Source: Bacteroidota bacterium
GTDB lineage: Bacteria > Bacteroidota > Bacteroidia > Bacteroidales > GCA-2748055
Assembly: GCA_030592605.1 (NCBI GenBank)
Contig: JAUVIT010000022.1
Span: 1 to 10,847, forward strand
Length of the DNA: 10,847 nucleotides
Direction: 5' to 3'
The notes under the pieces are model-generated. The model searched no databases and had not been told where the DNA came from. It saw nothing but the letters and a program-made list of their open reading frames with translations. Positions 7,606 to 10,847 of this stretch are shown piece after piece; the stretch's first letter is position 1; every line of letters begins with the position of its first letter. Both the position numbers and the translations under genes were made by a program.

Positions 7606-8481
7606 TTAATCGCCCTTATGTGCATAATCGATTGGCTCCAGGTGAATGGTAGATTTTATGGATAATTTTTCATCTATCAGCTCCTCTATGGCAGTAGCAA
7701 TGGCATGCCCCTCTTCTACCGATATATTGTTATCGATTTTAATATGAAACGTCAGTTCTTTGCTGCTGATATAGTTATGAAGGTGAAAATGATGGGGATG
7801 CAGGTCATAGTCATAGAGAGATCGCATATGCCCTAGTATTTCCTTGATAAGCTCATCACCCGGTTCTTCGCCCAAAATTTTATTGACCGATTCCTTCAAT
7901 ATGCTATAGGCAGCATACATCAACATAAGGGATACAATCAAGCCCAGGACTCCATCAATCCACCAGAAATAATTCTTGAACAGAATACCAATCAAAATTA
8001 CAAGGGATGATAAGGCATCGGTCCGATGATGCCAGCCATCAGCTTTCACCGTTGCACTGCCCGATTTACGGCCCAGGAAAAATGCATACTGAGCCATCAG
8101 CTCCTTAAGCACAATGGAAACTATCGTTACAACGATAGCCAGTGTTCCGAAATTTGCAGATTCTTTTGTTTTCAGTTGTGAGATTGAATCCATAATAAAT
8201 CCAAAAGCGATCAACACAAGGATGATGGCAATAACAATTGCCGAAATCAATTCCCATCTGCCATGTCCAAAGGGATGATCCTTATCCGGCTTCTTTGAAG
8301 CAAGCTTTGCACCCAGAATAACCACAGCTGAGCTTATGGAATCTGACAGGGTATGCCATGCATCGGCCATCAGGGCAATGGATCCGGATACAATCCCGGC
8401 CCAGTATTTCAGGGCAAACAAACATATATTTCCAATGATAGATACCGTTCCCTCCAGGTAGCTGGCCTTTTTCCTTTCCAT
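7606..8481 (-). CDS. Cation diffusion facilitator (CDF) metal exporter, zinc-type
   Basis: The protein has 291 residues from the ATG at 8481. An in-frame ATG at 8505 would add MWMCNLPN and overlap the preceding gene by 14 nt; the shorter form starts with MERKKASYLEG, as is typical of the family. CDF proteins export divalent metal from the cytoplasm in exchange for protons and work as dimers. Six membrane segments are visible, then a cytoplasmic C-terminal domain from about residue 200. Counting from the shorter start, the metal site is His43-x3-Asp47 in TM2 (ADAWHTLSD) and His151-x3-Asp155 in TM5 (DGWHHRTD). The HDHD set is that of Zn2+-type members. The conserved DHPFGHGRWE follows TM2. The C-terminal domain has a His-rich patch, HPHHFHLH, and ends near STIHLEP, both plausible regulatory metal ligands. 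It lies 10 nt after the radical SAM gene and 51 nt before the envelope operon. Confidence 0.93.
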   Translation of the reverse strand: MERKKASYLEGTVSIIGNICLFALKYWAGIVSGSIALMADAWHTLSDSISSAVVILGAKLASKKPDKDHPFGHGRWELISAIVIAIILVLIAFGFIMDSISQLKTKESANFGTLAIVVTIVSIVLKELMAQYAFFLGRKSGSATVKADGWHHRTDALSSLVILIGILFKNYFWWIDGVLGLIVSLMLMYAAYSILKESVNKILGEEPGDELIKEILGHMRSLYDYDLHPHHFHLHNYISSKELTFHIKIDNNISVEEGHAIATAIEELIDEKLSIKSTIHLEPIDYAHKGD

Positions 8482-8491
8482 ATTAGGCAAG

Positions 8492-9418
8492 TTACACATC
8501 CACATCCAGATTCACCAGGCCACATTTCCTGGCTTCCCGAACAACTTCCTGATAGGTTTCCCTCGATACAGGCCGGTCTAACTCCGGAAACATATACGCA
8601 TGGTAAGCTGGTCGGTACTGGATCATAATATTCACATAAGTATCAAGGGGGAGATTGCCGGAGATCCACTGCATGGCTTCAAGAGAACCACTGGCATCAC
8701 CGGGCATCACCAGGTGCCGGATCATCAATCCCCTGTATACCAAACCATTTTCAGCGGGCAAAGCAACTCCCACCTGTCTGTTCATTTCAATAAGTGCAGA
8801 CCTGGTAATTTCCGGATAACTCCTTGCATCGCTTGAATAGAGAGCTGATTTACCTGCATCCATGTATTTAAAATCAGCCAGGTAAATATCTACGATGCCT
8901 TCCAGCAGGGCTAAAATTTCTGATTGCTCCCATCCACAGGTGTTGTAAACCAGAGGTAGTCGCAAACCCTGTCCGGCAGCCTGGTCCAGCGCCAGGACCA
9001 CATGGGGTGCGAAATGGGTGGGAGTAACCACATTAATATTCTGGCACCCTTGCTCCTGAAGCTGGAGCATCATGCCTGCCAGATCAGCTATCTCCACTTC
9101 AGTCCCCGATCCCTGGTGACTAATATCCCAGTTCTGGCAAAAGACGCACCCCAGATTACAGTGACTCAGGAAAATGGTGCCGGATCCGCCAGGCCCCACC
9201 AGGGAACGTTCTTCTCCGAAATGGGCATGAAAAGAAGCCACCTTAAGCTTTGAACCTGCCTGGCAAAATCCCAATTCCCCTGAGATCCGGTCCGCTCCGC
9301 ATTCCCGGGGACACAAGCCGCATTCTCTGAGTTTTTCCCATAAGGCCTCTCCCCTGTTTTTCAATTCCCCGCTTCGATGCAGTGAAATATAACCCGGCCG
9401 GTATGATACTCCATTCAT
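8492..9418 (-). CDS. PflX-like radical SAM protein (COG1313-type)
   Basis: The protein has 308 residues. The radical SAM cluster motif CX3CX2C is at Cys87, Cys91 and Cys94 (HCNLGCVFCQNWDIS), which would bind a 4Fe-4S cluster that cleaves S-adenosylmethionine. An N-terminal set of cysteines, CGLCPREC at 33-40 plus Cys52 in GELGFCQAG, is also typical of this group and may bind a second cluster. FGEERSLVGPGGSGTIFLS at 67-85 matches the pyruvate-formate-lyase-activating-like PflX family. The TIM-barrel half follows, with NVVTPTHFAPH near 129-139, VYNTCGWE near 156-163 and YLADFKYMD near 178-186. The substrate of this family is not established; the similarity to glycyl-radical activases is only distant, and no glycyl radical enzyme is in the window. 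The gene is divergent from the DUF5916 gene and begins the minus-strand run. No clear ribosome site precedes the ATG. Confidence 0.88.
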   Translation of the reverse strand: MNGVSYRPGYISLHRSGELKNRGEALWEKLRECGLCPRECGADRISGELGFCQAGSKLKVASFHAHFGEERSLVGPGGSGTIFLSHCNLGCVFCQNWDISHQGSGTEVEIADLAGMMLQLQEQGCQNINVVTPTHFAPHVVLALDQAAGQGLRLPLVYNTCGWEQSEILALLEGIVDIYLADFKYMDAGKSALYSSDARSYPEITRSALIEMNRQVGVALPAENGLVYRGLMIRHLVMPGDASGSLEAMQWISGNLPLDTYVNIMIQYRPAYHAYMFPELDRPVSRETYQEVVREARKCGLVNLDVDV

Positions 9419-9464
9419 GCTACTATAAAATTAGCATAAAAATTTCCTATTCATTCAGAAAGTG

Positions 9465-9495
9465 TTAGAACTACACAATAAAAATCATATTTTTG
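9465..9495 (+). promoter_or_regulatory. Predicted Bacteroidota-type promoter for the DUF5916 gene
   Basis: TATTTTTG at 9488-9495 is an exact match to the -7 consensus TAnnTTTG. TTAG at 9465-9468, 19 nt upstream, is one base off the -33 box TTTG. Transcription would begin near 9500, leaving a leader of roughly 50 nt before the ATG at 9553. The leader holds a small 5-bp stem (AGACG 9512-9516 with CGTCT 9526-9530). No equally good box was found facing left for the radical SAM gene; no CAAAnnTA occurs in 9419-9552. Confidence 0.5.
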
Positions 9496-9552
9496 CACCT
9501 TATTGTAACATAGACGGTAATTAAGCGTCTCTTTTGAATAAGAACCCCAAGC

Positions 9553-10847
9553 ATGATAAGACAACTGATCATCTCAACTTTCATAATAGTAATTGCTGCA
9601 ACGGCCCTTAATGGTCAGACCGAATATCTTCCTAAGAAAGTATATGAAGCCTACCGGGTGGAGGTGCCCCCAACCATCAATGGCGTCTTTGATGACGAGG
9701 CCTGGTCGCAAGGCACCTGGACCGGAGGATTTGTACAGCATGAACCCTACGAAGGCAAGTCTCCATCACAGCAAACAGAGTTTAAGCTGGCCTATGACGA
9801 CATGAATATCTATGTGGCCGTGAAAGCTCTTGACAGTGCACCTGACAGCATTACAAACCGAATGAGCCGCAGAGATAATGCCGATGGTGATATGGTCTTT
9901 GTGGTATTTGACAGCTACCACGATTTGCGCACCGGTTTTACTTTTGGAGTTAGCTCCGCGGGAGTTCGCTTTGATATGATCCAATCCAATAACGGCCAGA
10001 ACGAGGATCCCACCTGGGATCCCATCTGGCTTGCCAAGTCCCAGGTGCACGATTGGGGCTGGGCTGCCGAAATGAAAATTCCCTTTACCCAGTTGCGTTT
10101 CAATAAGAACTCTGAGTCGGTCTGGGGATTTGAAATGGCTCGCCAGATATTCAGGGAAAATGAATTAAGTCTCTGGCATCCCATACCAAGGAATGCACCC
10201 GGATTTATTCATGCCATCGGAGAACTGGACGGACTTCAGGAAATTGAGCCTCGCAAGCAGCTTGATCTGACCCCTTACGGAGTGGCTGCATTGGAGACCT
10301 ACGAACCTGAGGAGGAAAATCCGTACGCTGACGGGAGTGATCCAAAATTAAATATCGGACTGGACGGTAAAATCGGGGTGACCAATAACATGACACTGGA
10401 TTTCACCATAAATCCGGATTTCGGTCAGGTTGAAGCAGATCCTTCCGAAGTGAACCTGACTGCCTTTGAAACCTATTTTGAAGAGAAACGTCCCTTCTTT
10501 ATTGAAGGGGCAAACATTACCAGTTTTAATGTGGGATTGGGCGATGGCGATGTGGGAAACGATAACCTCTTCTATTCCCGAAGGATAGGACGAAGACCCC
10601 AGGGCTATCCTTCCCTGGAGGAAGGAGAATATGCCTCGATACCCCGCTTTACCCGCATCATTGGTGCCGCCAAACTCACAGGAAAAACGGAGAAAGGTTT
10701 GTCGGTAGGCATCATGGAAGCACTTACAGCTGATACCAAAGCAACCATTGATCAGGGCGGCGAAGAGTTCAAGGAAACTGTAGAGCCACTTACTAACTAC
10801 GCCCTGGTACGGGTGCAGAAGGATTACAATGAGGGAAATTCGATCAT
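9553..10847 (+). CDS. DUF5916 outer-membrane protein with CBM9-like N-terminal domain, 3' end beyond window
   Basis: The frame is open from ATG 9553 to the right edge: 431 residues of a protein usually 700-900 long. The signal peptide is residues 1-22 (hydrophobic 5-19, cleavage after LNGQ). A CBM9-like carbohydrate-binding fold follows at about 35-215: PPTINGVFDDEAWSQ at 39-53, FKLAYDDMNIYVAVKALD at 77-94, and WGWAAEMKIPFTQLRF at 168-183. The DUF5916 region starts near 235, with its signature TLDFTINPDFGQVEADPSEV at 281-300 and YFEEKRPFFIEGA at 308-320. The DUF5916 part resembles an outer-membrane beta-barrel, inferred from the alternating strands after 265. Function is unknown; roles in glycan or envelope processes are guesses from the CBM9-like domain. 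It has its own promoter and is divergent from the radical SAM gene. Confidence 0.92.
   Translation, partial: MIRQLIISTFIIVIAATALNGQTEYLPKKVYEAYRVEVPPTINGVFDDEAWSQGTWTGGFVQHEPYEGKSPSQQTEFKLAYDDMNIYVAVKALDSAPDSITNRMSRRDNADGDMVFVVFDSYHDLRTGFTFGVSSAGVRFDMIQSNNGQNEDPTWDPIWLAKSQVHDWGWAAEMKIPFTQLRFNKNSESVWGFEMARQIFRENELSLWHPIPRNAPGFIHAIGELDGLQEIEPRKQLDLTPYGVAALETYEPEEENPYADGSDPKLNIGLDGKIGVTNNMTLDFTINPDFGQVEADPSEVNLTAFETYFEEKRPFFIEGANITSFNVGLGDGDVGNDNLFYSRRIGRRPQGYPSLEEGEYASIPRFTRIIGAAKLTGKTEKGLSVGIMEALTADTKATIDQGGEEFKETVEPLTNYALVRVQKDYNEGNSI

Noticed and set aside
9766..10396. Minus-strand open frames opposite the DUF5916 gene
   Set aside because: Antisense to a gene with a signal peptide, CBM9-like domain and DUF5916 signature in one continuous frame.
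1..10847. CRISPR arrays, tRNA or rRNA genes, insertion sequences, polysaccharide-utilisation SusC/SusD pair
   Set aside because: No repeated spacer pattern, RNA gene, transposase or SusD-like gene was seen. The GH15 gene beside the receptor operon is not enough to call a utilisation locus, because it appears cytoplasmic and is separated by a 63-nt gap.

Overview
The window looks like a piece of a Bacteroidota chromosome. Four things point that way: a TonB-dependent receptor with an N-terminal STN domain and a carboxypeptidase-D-like regulatory domain, a DUF4249-type lipoprotein directly after it, a DUF5916-type outer-membrane protein, and signal peptides ending in the Bacteroidota-typical '-AQ' or '-GQ'. 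Start sites mostly lack Shine-Dalgarno sequences, and one intergenic element matches the TAnnTTTG promoter box of the phylum. The genus cannot be told from the sequence. No rRNA, tRNA, CRISPR array, insertion sequence or phage gene was seen, and coding density is very high.

Layout. Positions 1-1093 (minus) hold the N-terminal 364 residues of a family 15 glycoside hydrolase that runs off the left edge. Positions 1157-7554 (minus) hold four tightly packed cell-envelope genes, transcribed from right to left. In transcription order they are a small secreted protein of unknown function (GTG start), the STN-type TonB-dependent receptor, the DUF4249-like lipoprotein, and a secreted protein combining a macroglobulin-like domain with a receptor-plug-like domain but no barrel. 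They overlap by 4, 14 and 7 nt, the mark of a translationally coupled operon. Just upstream on the same strand, positions 7606-8481 encode a zinc-type cation diffusion facilitator, and 8492-9418 encode a PflX-like radical SAM protein. These two are 10 nt apart, and the facilitator is only 51 nt from the envelope operon, so all six genes could lie on one transcript.

Positions 9419-9552 form a divergent intergenic region with a good Bacteroidota-type promoter facing right. From 9553 to the right edge (plus) is the first 431 residues of a DUF5916 protein with a CBM9-like N-terminal domain.

How the genes may work together. The receptor would import a substrate across the outer membrane using TonB energy. 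The DUF4249 lipoprotein probably sits at or on the outer membrane as its partner. The plug-containing protein and the leader protein are presumably accessory or surface components. The substrate is not evident. The adjacent zinc-type exporter hints weakly at metal, but shared strand is the only link. The most interesting element is the four-gene envelope module, in which two adjacent genes both carry a plug-like domain and the first gene belongs to no family I recognise.
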